DNA of 47,702 bases from Pseudomonas sp. (lineage in GTDB: Bacteria; Pseudomonadota; Gammaproteobacteria; Pseudomonadales; Pseudomonadaceae). A program made the position numbers and the translations under genes. Below, one piece after another: positions 8,125-21,554 of this stretch (position 1 is its first letter; each line of letters begins with the position of its first letter). Location of the stretch: the NCBI GenBank assembly GCA_030656145.1, contig JAUSOF010000046.1:1-47702 (forward strand). The letters are read 5' to 3'. The notes beneath the pieces were generated by a model, which had not been told where the DNA came from, ran no database searches, and worked only from the letters and a program-made list of their open reading frames with translations.

Positions 8125-8802
8125 TCAGGCCAAGGGCCCATTGAGCAAGGGGACGAAACGCACTGAATCCAGGGTATGCCTGGCAAAGCCCTGCTCTTCA
8201 CGGACAATCAGCAGCAGCTCTTGTTCATCGCCCGCACCGACCGGAATCACCAGTCGCCCACCTGGTGCCAGCTGATCGAGCAAGGCCTGAGGCACCACAC
8301 TGGCAGCGGCGGTAACGATAATGCCGTTGTAGGGCGCCAATGCCGGCCAGCCTTCCCAACCATCGCCCCAGCGGAACACCACGTTGCGCAGGTTCAGTTC
8401 GCTCATGCGCTCCTTGGCGCGATCTTGCAGACTTTGGATCCGCTCGACACTGAAAACCCGCTCGACCAGTTGCGCGAGAATTGCCGTCTGATAACCGGAG
8501 CCGGTACCAATTTCCAGCACCTTATCCAAGGGGCCGGCGGCCAGCAGCAACTCACTCATACGCGCAACCATATAAGGCTGCGAGATGGTCTGGTTGTGGC
8601 CGATCGGCAGTGCGGTATCTTCGTAAGCGCGATGGGCCAAGGCCTCATCGACGAACAAATGCCGCGGCGTGCGGCGGATCGTCTCCAGCACCCGAGCGTT
8701 GGACAACCCCTCCTCGTACAGTCGCTGGATCAGCCGTTCGCGCGTACGCTGCGAGGTCATGCCGATGCCGCGGTGATGCAACTCGTCTTGCTCACGCCTC
8801 AT
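8125..8802 (-). CDS. pcm: Protein-L-isoaspartate O-methyltransferase
   Basis: SAM-dependent repair enzyme that methylates isoaspartyl residues in aged proteins. It has the SAM-binding motif [18 protein letters not shown] and the family stretch [15 protein letters not shown]. The start at 8802 (225 residues) overlaps the surE stop (ATGA) and has AGGGG 8 bp upstream. A start at 8760 ([10 protein letters not shown], 211 residues, the common annotated length) has no ribosome-binding site, so the longer form is preferred. It lies in the surE-pcm stationary-phase survival pair, upstream of DUF368, nlpD and rpoS. Confidence 0.95.
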   Translation of the reverse strand: MRREQDELHHRGIGMTSQRTRERLIQRLYEEGLSNARVLETIRRTPRHLFVDEALAHRAYEDTALPIGHNQTISQPYMVARMSELLLAAGPLDKVLEIGTGSGYQTAILAQLVERVFSVERIQSLQDRAKERMSELNLRNVVFRWGDGWEGWPALAPYNGIIVTAAASVVPQALLDQLAPGGRLVIPVGAGDEQELLLIVREEQGFARHTLDSVRFVPLLNGPLA

Positions 8803-9551
8803 CAGAGCAGCCCCTCCAGCCAGGGTTGCAGGCTGCTGAGGCCGTCCTGAAAGGTACGATCCAGCTGCAAAGGCGTAACAGAGACGAAGCCCTGCATCAC
8901 CGCGTGGAAATCCGTGCCGGGCCCACCGTCCTCGGCATCGCCGGCGACCGAAATCCAGTAGCCTTCCTTGCCGCGTGGATTGGTCACCTTGACCGGGGCC
9001 GCTGCGCGGGCGCGATGGCCCAGGCGAGTCAGCTGGATACCACGAATATGCTCCAGCGGCAGGTTAGGGATGTTTACGTTGAGCACGGTGCGCGGCGGCA
9101 AATCCAGCTGCTCATGTGCCTCGACCAGCTTGCGCGCGAAATAGGCGGCGGTCGCCAGATTATCCGGCTGCCGCGACAGCAGCGAGAAGGCAAACGCCGG
9201 ACGCGCCAGAAAACGCCCTTCCAACGCCGCCGCCACCGTGCCGGAGTAGAGCACGTCATCACCCAGATTGGCGCCCAGGTTGATGCCGGCCACCACCAGG
9301 TCAGCCACATGCGGTAGCAGCCCGTTCAAGCCCAGGTGCACGCAATCGGTAGGCGTACCGTTGAGGCTGATAAAACCATTGGGCAAGGTGCAGGGGTGCA
9401 GCGGACGGTCGAGGGTCAGCGAGCTGCTGGCGCCACTCTTGTCCTGGTCCGGCGCGATCACCGCACACTCGGCATAATCGGCCAGAGCAGCATGCAGCGC
9501 GGCAAGGCCCGGCGCGGCAACACCGTCATCGTTGGAAATCAGAATACGCAT
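8802..9551 (-). CDS. surE: 5'/3'-nucleotidase SurE
   Basis: 249 residues. The N-terminal metal site [15 protein letters not shown] (D8, D9) and the SGT motif region ([15 protein letters not shown]) are typical of SurE, a metal-dependent nucleoside monophosphate/polyphosphate phosphatase. The ATG at 9551 gives the conserved start; it lies 13 bp inside the 3' end of truD, so the genes overlap out of frame. The stop overlaps the pcm start (ATGA), indicating coupled translation. Confidence 0.96.
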   Translation of the reverse strand: MRILISNDDGVAAPGLAALHAALADYAECAVIAPDQDKSGASSSLTLDRPLHPCTLPNGFISLNGTPTDCVHLGLNGLLPHVADLVVAGINLGANLGDDVLYSGTVAAALEGRFLARPAFAFSLLSRQPDNLATAAYFARKLVEAHEQLDLPPRTVLNVNIPNLPLEHIRGIQLTRLGHRARAAAPVKVTNPRGKEGYWISVAGDAEDGGPGTDFHAVMQGFVSVTPLQLDRTFQDGLSSLQPWLEGLL

Positions 9552-10597
9552 GGGTTGTCCGTTTGCCCTGCAGGCAACAGGTCGACAAGCTCGCGCACCA
9601 AGACGGTGGCAAAGCATCCAGCCGGCAGGACGAATTCCAGTTGCAGAATGTCAGGCTCGGGATAATGCCACGTCAAACCGCCAATGGGGAGGCGCAGGAT
9701 TCGCCGTTCGTGCGTCATGCCCGCTTCTGCCAACCAGTCGACCAGTGCACGCTCGTCCTCGGCAACTTTCTGCTCTATGGCCTGGGCGACACCGGCGGCC
9801 GTTGAATCACCAGCGCCCCACAAGGGTCCGGTTGGGTGCAGGTCGAGAATCGCCAGGCGCGGGTCGGTGCACTCAGCCTCTCCTGCCGGGAAAAAACTGC
9901 GGCTATCGGTAAAAGCCAGCAGATCGCCAGGCAACGCCTGGTTCCAGGTGCCCGCTGCGACCCGCGCAGCCAGCACCCGATTGAACAGCACACTGCGCGC
10001 CGCCGAGAGCACGCGCGAACGCACGTTACGCTGTTCGGGCAAACTCTGGCGCTCGGCAAAGTGTCGCGCGTGAGCGACATTACCGCCCTCGAAACCAAAG
10101 CGTTGCAGACCGAAGTAATTGGGAATGCCCTGCGCAGCAATCTGCGTCAAGCGCCGCTCCAACACGTCGCGATCCGCATCCAGCTGGGTCAGGCGTAACG
10201 TGAAACCGTTGGCCGCGTGTGCGCCACGCTGCAGCTTGCGCGAGTGGCGCACCTGCTTGAGGATGCACAGGCTGGCATCCTCGGCAGCGCCAAGAGCTGG
10301 ATCGGCCTTGCCAGGCAGATGCAGACTGAACCATTGGCGGGTCAACGCCTGGCGATCCTTGAGTCCGGCGTAACTGATCATGCGCAACGACACACCCGCC
10401 GCACGGGCAATCCGCTTGGCTGCTTCCTCGGTATTCAGACCGCGTTTTTCCACCCATAGCCAGAGGTGTTCACCTTCGCCAGCCAGGGGGATATCCAGCA
10501 CCTCGTCGACCTGAAAGTCTTCCGCCACGGCCTTGAGCACCGCCGTACCGCAGGGTTCACCATGGCCGCGCGGGCCAAGCAGTTCGAGCTCGTTCAT
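9539..10597 (-). CDS. truD: tRNA pseudouridine(13) synthase TruD
   Basis: 352 residues. The catalytic aspartate lies in [16 protein letters not shown], and the TruD-specific insertion follows ([17 protein letters not shown]). It modifies U13 of tRNA-Glu. The ATG overlaps the ispF stop (ATGA at 10594-10597), and its 3' end overlaps surE. It is part of the ispF-truD-surE-pcm operon that is standard in gammaproteobacteria. Confidence 0.96.
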   Translation of the reverse strand: MNELELLGPRGHGEPCGTAVLKAVAEDFQVDEVLDIPLAGEGEHLWLWVEKRGLNTEEAAKRIARAAGVSLRMISYAGLKDRQALTRQWFSLHLPGKADPALGAAEDASLCILKQVRHSRKLQRGAHAANGFTLRLTQLDADRDVLERRLTQIAAQGIPNYFGLQRFGFEGGNVAHARHFAERQSLPEQRNVRSRVLSAARSVLFNRVLAARVAAGTWNQALPGDLLAFTDSRSFFPAGEAECTDPRLAILDLHPTGPLWGAGDSTAAGVAQAIEQKVAEDERALVDWLAEAGMTHERRILRLPIGGLTWHYPEPDILQLEFVLPAGCFATVLVRELVDLLPAGQTDNPCVF

Positions 10598-11067
10598 CGG
10601 GCCACCAACAACGCAACCGCGTGCACCGCAATGCCTTCTTCGCGACCAGTGAAACCGAGCTTCTCGGTAGTGGTGGCCTTGACGTTGACCTGATCCAGCG
10701 CGACCTGCAGGTCTTCGGCGATCAGAACGCGCATAGCCTCGATATGCGGCGCCATCTTCGGCGCCTGGGCGACTATGGTGGCGTCGACATTAGCCACCTG
10801 CCAGCCTTTAGCCTGCAGCAAACCCAGCACATGGCGCAGCAGCACACGGCTATCGACGCCCCTGAAGGTCGGATCGGTATCGGGGAAGTGCTGGCCGATG
10901 TCACCCAATGCGGCGGCGCCGAGCAGGGCATCGGCGAGCGCATGCAGCAGCACATCGCCATCGGAGTGAGCCAACAATGCAAGCGTGTGAGGAATTTGCA
11001 CGCCACCCAGGGTAATAAAAGCGCCCTCGGTAAAACGATGCACATCATAGCCGTGGCCAATACGCAT
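10594..11067 (-). CDS. ispF: 2-C-methyl-D-erythritol 2,4-cyclodiphosphate synthase
   Basis: 157 residues. The zinc-binding motif GYDVHRF (D8, H10), the [18 protein letters not shown] signature and the [18 protein letters not shown]-terminal motif are complete. It makes the cyclic diphosphate intermediate of the MEP isoprenoid pathway; ispD (14851-15561) and dxr (41986-43173) of the same pathway are also in the window. It is the first gene of the truD/surE/pcm operon, with about 125 bp to fghA behind it. Confidence 0.97.
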   Translation of the reverse strand: MRIGHGYDVHRFTEGAFITLGGVQIPHTLALLAHSDGDVLLHALADALLGAAALGDIGQHFPDTDPTFRGVDSRVLLRHVLGLLQAKGWQVANVDATIVAQAPKMAPHIEAMRVLIAEDLQVALDQVNVKATTTEKLGFTGREEGIAVHAVALLVAR

Positions 11068-11120
11068 AAAACGACGCCCTGAAAAAGTCTGGCGGTGATT
11101 CTACATGCACCAGACTGTAT

Positions 11121-11144
11121 GTAGGGTTCGCTGTGCACACCGAC
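11121..11144. repeat. Intergenic GTAGGG-type repeat, copy 1
   Basis: GTAGGGTTCGCTGTGCACAC.. followed by CGAC, between ispF and fghA. It matches 18 of 24 positions of a second copy at 12047-12070 in the same orientation. The core is an imperfect palindrome (GGTTCGC/GTGCACACC). It resembles the short GTAGGGTGCGC..GCGCACC intergenic repeats that I recall from many Pseudomonas genomes. Confidence 0.45.
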
Positions 11145-11194
11145 AATCGGCTCGCGGCCTTTTAACAGCCGCGAAACAGTGCGCACGGAGCGTC

Positions 11195-12037
11195 CTATGA
11201 CAGTGCTTGGGCGTGATGGCGCAGGTGGTCTTCGATAAAGCTGGCGATGAAATAGTAGCTGTGGTCATAGCCGGGCTGCAGGCGCAGGGTCAGTGGATGC
11301 CCCGCTGCTTGCGCGGCGCTCGTCAACGCGTTCGGCTTGAGCTGGCTCTCGAGAAAATCATCGCGATCGCCCTGATCGATCAGAATCGGCAAGCGCTCGG
11401 TCGCTTCGGCGATCAGCGCACAGGCATCCCATTCGCGCCAGCGCGAACGCTCTTCGCCAAGGTAGCGAGAAAACGCCTTCTCGCCCCAGGGGCAGTTGGA
11501 CGGATTGCCGATTGGCGCAAAGGCCGACAACGACTGGTAACGCCCGGGATTGCGCAAGGCGCAGACCAGCGCGCCGTGCCCCCCCATGGAATGGCCGCTG
11601 ATGCCGCGCTTGGCCGATACCGGGAAATTAGCCTCGATCAGCGCCGGCAACTCCTGCACCACGTAGTCGTGCATGCGGTAGTTGCGCGCCCAGGGCTCCT
11701 GGGTGGCGTTCAGATAGAAGCCGGCACCCAGACCAAAATCCCAGACGCCATCCGGGTCGCCCGGCACATCAGGCCCGCGCGGACTGGTATCCGGCGCAAC
11801 TATGATCAGCCCTAATTCGGCCGCCAGCCGGTGCGCACCGGCCTTGTGCATGAAGTTCTCATCATTACAGGTCAGCCCGCTCAACCAGTAGAGCACCGGC
11901 AACTTGGCACCCTGCTCGGCCTGCGGCGGCAGGTAGACGGCGAACTGCATGTCGCAGTTGAGCGTGTTCGAACGATGCCGGTAACGCTTGTGCCAGCCGC
12001 CGAAGCTTTTCTGGCAGGACAGATTTTCCAGAGTCAT
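11195..12037 (-). CDS. fghA: S-formylglutathione hydrolase
   Basis: 280 residues, alpha/beta hydrolase of the esterase D type. Nucleophile Ser150 is in [11 protein letters not shown], Asp in [11 protein letters not shown] and His in [26 protein letters not shown] is diagnostic for the family. It hydrolyses S-formylglutathione to formate and glutathione, the second step of formaldehyde detoxification. The ATG at 12037 gives [14 protein letters not shown]; longer starts read through an intergenic repeat. It lies 41 bp downstream of adhC, same strand. Confidence 0.96.
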   Translation of the reverse strand: MTLENLSCQKSFGGWHKRYRHRSNTLNCDMQFAVYLPPQAEQGAKLPVLYWLSGLTCNDENFMHKAGAHRLAAELGLIIVAPDTSPRGPDVPGDPDGVWDFGLGAGFYLNATQEPWARNYRMHDYVVQELPALIEANFPVSAKRGISGHSMGGHGALVCALRNPGRYQSLSAFAPIGNPSNCPWGEKAFSRYLGEERSRWREWDACALIAEATERLPILIDQGDRDDFLESQLKPNALTSAAQAAGHPLTLRLQPGYDHSYYFIASFIEDHLRHHAQALS

Positions 12038-12046
12038 AACGTCCCC

Positions 12047-12070
12047 GTAGGGTGCGCCGCGCGCACCGCA
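12047..12070. repeat. Intergenic GTAGGG-type repeat, copy 2
   Basis: GTAGGGTGCGCCGCGCGCAC then CGCA, in the adhC-fghA gap. It contains the near-perfect palindrome GGTGCGC-CGC-GCGCACC. It is in direct orientation with the copy at 11121-11144, so the two bracket fghA. In the adhC-fghA transcript this would fold into a stable hairpin and could affect the relative level of fghA message. Confidence 0.5.
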
Positions 12071-12078
12071 ACATTTCA

Positions 12079-13288
<1,210 letters not shown>

Positions 13289-13344
13289 ACAATCAACCAC
13301 AGCCGGATTAGAATCCGTCGATCGCCAGGCAGCAGCCATTCTCG

Positions 13345-13424
13345 AAAACGCTCCCGGCGTTTTTCCTAACGCCTCCATCCATGGAGTCGCCTACGGCTTG
13401 CTGCACTTCCCACATCCATGTGGG
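13345..13424. other. Cluster of hairpins in the LysR gene leader
   Basis: Three inverted repeats in 80 bp upstream of the LysR start: AAAACGC-tcccg-GCGTTTT (13345-13363), followed by TTCC so partly terminator-like; CTCCAT-CC-ATGGAG (13373-13386); CCCACA-tcca-TGTGGG (13409-13424). They could form in the leader RNA just ahead of the ribosome-binding site (AAGGAG, about 13444-13449), or mark binding sites. Confidence 0.4.
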
Positions 13425-13456
13425 TCGCAAGCTGGCGCCTACCAAGGAGCAGAACG

Positions 13457-14353
13457 ATGAATCGCTGGGAAGGCCTGGATGAATTTGTTGCGGTGGCCGA
13501 GTGCGGGCAATTCACCGCCGCCGCCGAGCGCCTGGGGCTGTCCTCCTCCCAGGTCAGTCGCCAGGTCGCGCGCCTGGAAGAGCGCCTGCAAACCCGCCTG
13601 TTCTATCGCAGCACCCGACGTGTGGCGCTGACCGAGGCCGGACAGACCTTTCTGCAGCATTGTCAGCGCTTGCAGGACGCTCGCGAGGAAGCGCTGCGGG
13701 CAGTAGGCGATCTAGGCAGTGAACCCAAGGGCCTGCTGCGCATGACCTGTGCGGTGGCCTACGGTGAACGTTTTATCGTACCCCTGGTAACAGACTTCAT
13801 GATGCGTCACCCGCAGCTGCGCGTGGACATTGAGCTGAGTAACCGCAACCTGGATCTGGTTCATGAAGGCATGGATCTGGCCATTCGCCTCGGCCGCCTG
13901 CAAGACTCGCGACTGATAGCCACCCGCTTGGCGCCCCGGCGCATGTACCTGTGTGCGGCGCCAGACTATCTGCAGCATTACGGCCGCCCGCACAGCCTGT
14001 CCGAACTGAGCCGGCACAACTGCCTGGTCGGCAGTTCGGATACCTGGAGCTTCCAGCTCGATGGCCGGGAAGCCTCGCAACGCGTGCAAGGCAACTGGCG
14101 CTGCAACAGTGGTCAAGCGGTACTCGATGCGGCGTTAAGCGGCCTGGGGTTGTGCCAGCTGCCGGACTACTACGTACGGGAACACCTGCGCAGCGGCGCA
14201 CTGGTGTCCCTGCTGGACAATCAACAGCCGCCCAACACCGCGGTCTGGGCGCTCTACCCCCAGCAACGGCATCTATCGCCGAAAGTGCGGCAACTGGTCG
14301 ATGCTCTCAAGGCAGGGCTGGCGCAGCGCAGCGAGTATCGCCCGCTCCCCTGA
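13457..14353 (+). CDS. gfnR: LysR-family regulator of formaldehyde detoxification (GfnR-like)
   Basis: 298 residues: N-terminal winged helix (FTAAAERLGLSSSQVSRQVARLEERL) and a C-terminal effector-binding domain (about 90-290). The ATG follows AAGGAG at good spacing and starts MNRWEGLDEFVAVAECGQF. It is divergent from adhC-fghA, as gfnR is in P. aeruginosa, where that regulator activates the glutathione-dependent formaldehyde genes. Function is inferred from this position and family; the inducer is presumably the formaldehyde-glutathione adduct. Confidence 0.85.
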   Translation: MNRWEGLDEFVAVAECGQFTAAAERLGLSSSQVSRQVARLEERLQTRLFYRSTRRVALTEAGQTFLQHCQRLQDAREEALRAVGDLGSEPKGLLRMTCAVAYGERFIVPLVTDFMMRHPQLRVDIELSNRNLDLVHEGMDLAIRLGRLQDSRLIATRLAPRRMYLCAAPDYLQHYGRPHSLSELSRHNCLVGSSDTWSFQLDGREASQRVQGNWRCNSGQAVLDAALSGLGLCQLPDYYVREHLRSGALVSLLDNQQPPNTAVWALYPQQRHLSPKVRQLVDALKAGLAQRSEYRPLP

Positions 14354-14496
14354 GGCCTGTTGCACAGCGGCAACAGAATGTCACAGCCAGGCAGACAACT
14401 CCCTGGAGACCTTGCGGCATACTCAAGACACGTCCAAGAGGCATGATCGGGCAGCGCCACGGTCATGTTCGTTCAGTGCAACCGGAGGAAAACGCT

Positions 14497-14811
14497 ATGC
14501 AAATACTGGTCAACAGTGACAACCATATCGAGACTTCACTCGCCCAGATGACCGAAATTCGCGAGCATATAGGGCAAAAGATGCAGCGCTTCGAGGACCA
14601 TCTGACCCGTATCGAAATTCATTTGAGTGACGAGAATAGCCATAAAGGCGGCACTCTGGATAAGCGCTGCCAGATCGAAGCACGCCCCAAAGGCCGAGAC
14701 CCGATCTCCGTCTCGCACAATGCCGACACCCTGAATCAGGCGATTGATGGCTCACTCGACAAGCTCGCTACCGTGCTGGAGCGCACGATCAGTAAAGCGC
14801 GGATCAACTAG
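14497..14811 (+). CDS. HPF/RaiA-family ribosome-associated protein
   Basis: 104 residues, short S30EA/sigma-54-modulation type: QILVNSDNHIETS, FEDHLTRIEIHLSDENSHKGG and a C-terminal helix DGSLDKLATVLERTISKAR give the beta-alpha-beta-beta-beta-alpha pattern. Such proteins bind the 30S decoding region in stationary phase. It has a strong GGAGGA ribosome-binding site and stands alone between the LysR gene and the convergent ispD. It lacks the extra C-terminal domain of long HPF. It is not the rpoN-linked hpf of Pseudomonas, so its separate role is unclear. Confidence 0.8.
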   Translation: MQILVNSDNHIETSLAQMTEIREHIGQKMQRFEDHLTRIEIHLSDENSHKGGTLDKRCQIEARPKGRDPISVSHNADTLNQAIDGSLDKLATVLERTISKARIN

Positions 14812-14822
14812 AAACAGGCTAA

Positions 14823-14850
14823 TCTGCCGGTGCATTCACGCGCTGGCAGA
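14823..14850. terminator. Weak hairpin between convergent HPF-like gene and ispD
   Basis: TCTGCC..GGCAGA with additional pairing inside (GTGC/GCGC) forms a stem that abuts the ispD stop codon. Neither strand has a T-tract, so it may stop transcription poorly or only protect 3' ends. Confidence 0.3.
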
Positions 14851-15561
14851 CTAGCGCCCGGTGTGCCAGAGCCTGGCTAACCCCTGCAAGTCTTCGGGGC
14901 GGGTCACTTTAAGATTATCCGCACGCCCCTCGATCAAGCGCGGCGCTTGCCCCAGCCATTCGATAGCCGATGCCTCGTCAGTGATCGCCACCTCTGCAGC
15001 CAGCGCCTGCGCCAGCGCGCGACGCAGCAGGCCAAGACGGAACATCTGCGGCGTATAAGCTTGCCAGATAAGCGCCCGATCAACAGTTTCCAGCACCCGC
15101 CCATCAGGCCCGGTACGCTTCAAGGTGTCGCGCGCCGGCACCGCGAGCAGACCACCTACCGGATCATCGGCCAGCTCCGCGAGCAGCAGATCCAGATCCG
15201 AACGCGCCAGATTGGGCCGCGCCGCATCATGCACCAACACCCAGTCGCCATCCTGAGCACCCAACTCACCCAGACGTTGCAAACCATTAAGCACCGAATC
15301 CGCACGTTCACGACCTCCCTCTGCACGAACGACTCGCGAGTCGTGGGCACACACCAGGGTCGGCCAGTAGGGATCATCGGGCGCCAGACTGACCACCACA
15401 CCCTGCAACTGCGGGTGATCGAGAAAGCAGGCCAGTGTGTGTTCCAAAATGGTCTGACCAGCCAACTCCAGGTACTGCTTGGGCCGGTCGGCACGCATGC
15501 GGCTGCCAACCCCGGCGGCGGGGATCAAGGCCCAGAAGTGTGGCAATGTGCAGGTAGTCAT
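14851..15561 (-). CDS. ispD: 2-C-methyl-D-erythritol 4-phosphate cytidylyltransferase
   Basis: 236 residues. The nucleotide-binding start IPAAGVGSRMRADRPKQYLEL, VLVHDAARPNL and a C-terminal dimer arm (NLKVTRPEDL) are typical of IspD, which makes CDP-methylerythritol in the MEP pathway. The ATG at 15561 lies within the first unit of a 19-bp tandem repeat. It follows ftsB on the same strand, the usual gammaproteobacterial arrangement. Confidence 0.96.
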   Translation of the reverse strand: MTTCTLPHFWALIPAAGVGSRMRADRPKQYLELAGQTILEHTLACFLDHPQLQGVVVSLAPDDPYWPTLVCAHDSRVVRAEGGRERADSVLNGLQRLGELGAQDGDWVLVHDAARPNLARSDLDLLLAELADDPVGGLLAVPARDTLKRTGPDGRVLETVDRALIWQAYTPQMFRLGLLRRALAQALAAEVAITDEASAIEWLGQAPRLIEGRADNLKVTRPEDLQGLARLWHTGR

Positions 15562-15633
15562 TCGGTTAACTGCTTGTCACTCGGTCAGCGGATGGTTATT
15601 CGGTCGGTTGCTTTTTATTCGGTCAATTGGTAG
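15558..15633. repeat. 19-bp degenerate tandem repeat, four units, across the ftsB-ispD junction
   Basis: Four units start at 15558, 15577, 15596 and 15615, exactly 19 bp apart, each opening with T(C/T)A(T/C)TCGGT. On the minus strand the unit reads ACCGA(A/G)T(A/G)A. The unit at 15615 supplies the ftsB TAA, the next ones give TAA and TGA in other frames, and the one at 15558 holds the ispD ATG. Later bases of the units have diverged, so this is an old duplication. Confidence 0.75.
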
Positions 15634-15893
15634 AGCGTCTCGCCCTCTTTGACCATGCCTAGCTCATGACGCGCACGCTCTTCGACGGTTTCCATACCTT
15701 TTTTCAACTCCATGACTTCCGCCTCGAGAATACGATTGCGCTCCAGCAGGCGCTGATTTTCACCTTGCTGTTCGGCAATCTGATGCTTCAGGTCGGTGAC
15801 CTGCGCCAGGCTGCCATCACCCACCCACAGGCGATACTGCAAGCCAACCAGCAGCAGGATCAGGACGACTAACAACCAATAAGGACTACGCAT
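15615..15893 (-). CDS. ftsB: Cell division protein FtsB
   Basis: 92 residues: short cytoplasmic start, one membrane segment (YWLLVVLILLLVGLQYRLWV), then a periplasmic coiled coil (LAQVTDLKHQIAEQQGENQRLLERN...) and the GMVKEGETLYQL C-terminal motif. It forms the FtsQBL complex that activates septal peptidoglycan synthesis. It lies between a strong terminator behind eno and ispD. Its stop lies in a unit of the 19-bp repeat. Confidence 0.95.
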   Translation of the reverse strand: MRSPYWLLVVLILLLVGLQYRLWVGDGSLAQVTDLKHQIAEQQGENQRLLERNRILEAEVMELKKGMETVEERARHELGMVKEGETLYQLTE

Positions 15894-15914
15894 GACAGTA
15901 AAAGCATCCGAACA

Positions 15915-15946
15915 AAAAGAGGGGCGACTCGCGCCGCCCCTCTTTT
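15915..15946 (-). terminator. Strong intrinsic terminator after eno
   Basis: Perfect 12-bp stem AAAAGAGGGGCG / CGCCCCTCTTTT with an 8-nt loop (15927-15934). On the minus strand the stem ends in a T-run, so it should stop transcription from eno just before ftsB; it is symmetrical enough to work in both directions. ftsB therefore needs its own promoter between here and 15893 or depends on readthrough. Confidence 0.85.
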
Positions 15947-16033
15947 ACCATGACTAGACCGCTCAGCGAAAATGCCGCGAGCGGAGCCCGCGGTAGTTTT
16001 CAGAGGCTGAGAAAATATCGAGCGCAGCAGTTT

Positions 16034-17371
<1,338 letters not shown>

Positions 17372-17431
17372 TCACCCAGCGCGCGCCAGCACGTATTCAG
17401 ACGCAGAACTTGTAGCAAATTTAAAGCAGGA

Positions 17432-17441
17432 TTGTATACAA
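17432..17441. promoter_or_regulatory. TTGTATACAA palindrome in kdsA-eno gap
   Basis: A perfect 10-bp palindrome about 110 bp upstream of eno on the minus strand, within an AT-rich patch. It could hold the -10 element of an eno promoter (TATACA) or be a GntR-type operator; there is no further support. Confidence 0.3.
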
Positions 17442-17468
17442 AATTCACCTTACCGCAGCATTTACGCG

Positions 17469-19995
<2,527 letters not shown>

Positions 19996-20142
19996 TCAGC
20001 GCCGCCGGGAAAAGCGAAGGAAGGCCGAAGCCACAATCACGAACAAGCCGTAATTGGCAAGCTGTTGCCGACTCCATTCTCTTGACGAAAAGGGGTCTGC
20101 AAAAGCTCTAGTAAGACGGGAGCGTAGTCTACCGGAAAGGCC

Positions 20143-21459
20143 TTAGCAGCTCAAACCTTGATCATTGATTGGTGGCTGCCAACTCAGCTGCCACTGCCCG
20201 GCACCTGAACCGTCCAGCCCAGGAAGATTGGCCACACCCCGCAACTCGCCATTGCACAGCAGCAAGGGCAGGCGCGAACGGACAAATGCCGGCACCTGCC
20301 GCTCATTGAGCAAACGCTTCAAATCGCGATGACCGCGCCCGGGCAGGCTCATCACCTCGCCGCCCTGACGATAAGCCAAGCGCCAGTCGCCGCCAGGCAA
20401 CTGGCCATCGATGCGCGCATAACCATTGCCTGCCAACGGTAACCAGCACCCTGGGCTGAGCCGAACCGCAGGGGCTTGTGGCACGCACAACCAGTCACCA
20501 CTGAGCCACCACAACCGTTGGTCGGATCGGCGCAGCTCACCTGCCGCCAAGCGCCAGATCGGGACGGCGTTACCCGCCGCATCGCGCAGCGCCTGCCAGC
20601 CCGCCCAATGCTCGCTGTCCGGCATCGGGGTCAGATTACGCAACCAGTAGCGCAAGGCATTGCGTTGACGGGCATCGCTCAACCCCAACAACGGTGTCAG
20701 TGCCAGGCTCGGCAGCGTGAGCCAGGAAAACTCGCCAGGCACCTGCGCCGCCTGCAGGTCCTGCTGCGCCAGCTCATCGAGCAACTGCCCTGCCTCGCCC
20801 AAGTGCTCGGCGGCCCGGGCAAGACTGGCCGTCGCCTGCGGCCAGCGCTCGGCTAGAAGCGGCAAGACCTCATGGCGCAGGTAATTGCGCGAAAAGCGGC
20901 TATCGGCATTCGACGGGTCCTCTACCCAGCGCAGCTGGTGCTCGTCGGCATAGGCCTGCAACTCGGCGCGAGAACACCGCAGTAACGGCCGTAGCAGGAA
21001 ACCAGCACCCAGCGGACGACTCGATCGCATCGCCGCCAGGCCCTGCACACCAGCACCGCGCAACAGGCGAAACAGCAAGGTTTCTGCCTGATCATCGCGG
21101 TGCTGCGCTGCCAGCAAAACCTCACCAGAAGCAAGCCGTGCACTAAAAGCCGCATAGCGTGCCTGCCGCGCAGCGCGCTCGATACTGGCGCCCGGCTGCA
21201 CCTGCACATAATCCACCTGCAGCGGCACACCCAGCTCATCACACAAACGACGGCAAGCCGCCGGCCAGCTATCGGCAAGCGCTTGCAGGCCATGATGAAT
21301 ATGAATAGCGCAAAGCGGCGGTAACGCTTCGCGTTGCGCGAGGCGGGCCAGGAGATGCAGCAGCACAGTTGAATCCAGGCCACCGGAAAGCGCAATGCGC
21401 CAAGCCGGTGCATTGCGCCAGGGGAGCAACGCTTTCAACACGCGGGATTCGAGAGACAT
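20143..21459 (-). CDS. tilS: tRNA(Ile)-lysidine synthase
   Basis: 438 residues. The N-type ATP-pyrophosphatase P-loop SGGLDST (residues 26-32) is followed by the HHGLQ and AQHRDDQAETLLFRLLRGAG motifs; the C-terminal part is the tRNA-binding domain. It makes lysidine at position 34 of the AUA-reading tRNA-Ile. The ATG at 21459 is chosen over a GTG two codons upstream. Confidence 0.95.
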   Translation of the reverse strand: MSLESRVLKALLPWRNAPAWRIALSGGLDSTVLLHLLARLAQREALPPLCAIHIHHGLQALADSWPAACRRLCDELGVPLQVDYVQVQPGASIERAARQARYAAFSARLASGEVLLAAQHRDDQAETLLFRLLRGAGVQGLAAMRSSRPLGAGFLLRPLLRCSRAELQAYADEHQLRWVEDPSNADSRFSRNYLRHEVLPLLAERWPQATASLARAAEHLGEAGQLLDELAQQDLQAAQVPGEFSWLTLPSLALTPLLGLSDARQRNALRYWLRNLTPMPDSEHWAGWQALRDAAGNAVPIWRLAAGELRRSDQRLWWLSGDWLCVPQAPAVRLSPGCWLPLAGNGYARIDGQLPGGDWRLAYRQGGEVMSLPGRGHRDLKRLLNERQVPAFVRSRLPLLLCNGELRGVANLPGLDGSGAGQWQLSWQPPINDQGLSC

Positions 21460-21554
21460 AGGCACACTTTCAAACTGGACGGGGCAGGCGGCGATCCACC
21501 CGCCCCAACACAGACCCAGGACAGGCGAAATACTCGCCCATCCTAGCGCAGCCG

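Noticed and set aside
14354..14496. Sigma-54 promoter ahead of the HPF-like gene (TGG..TTGC)
   Set aside because: The spacing between GG and GC is too short for a -24/-12 promoter.
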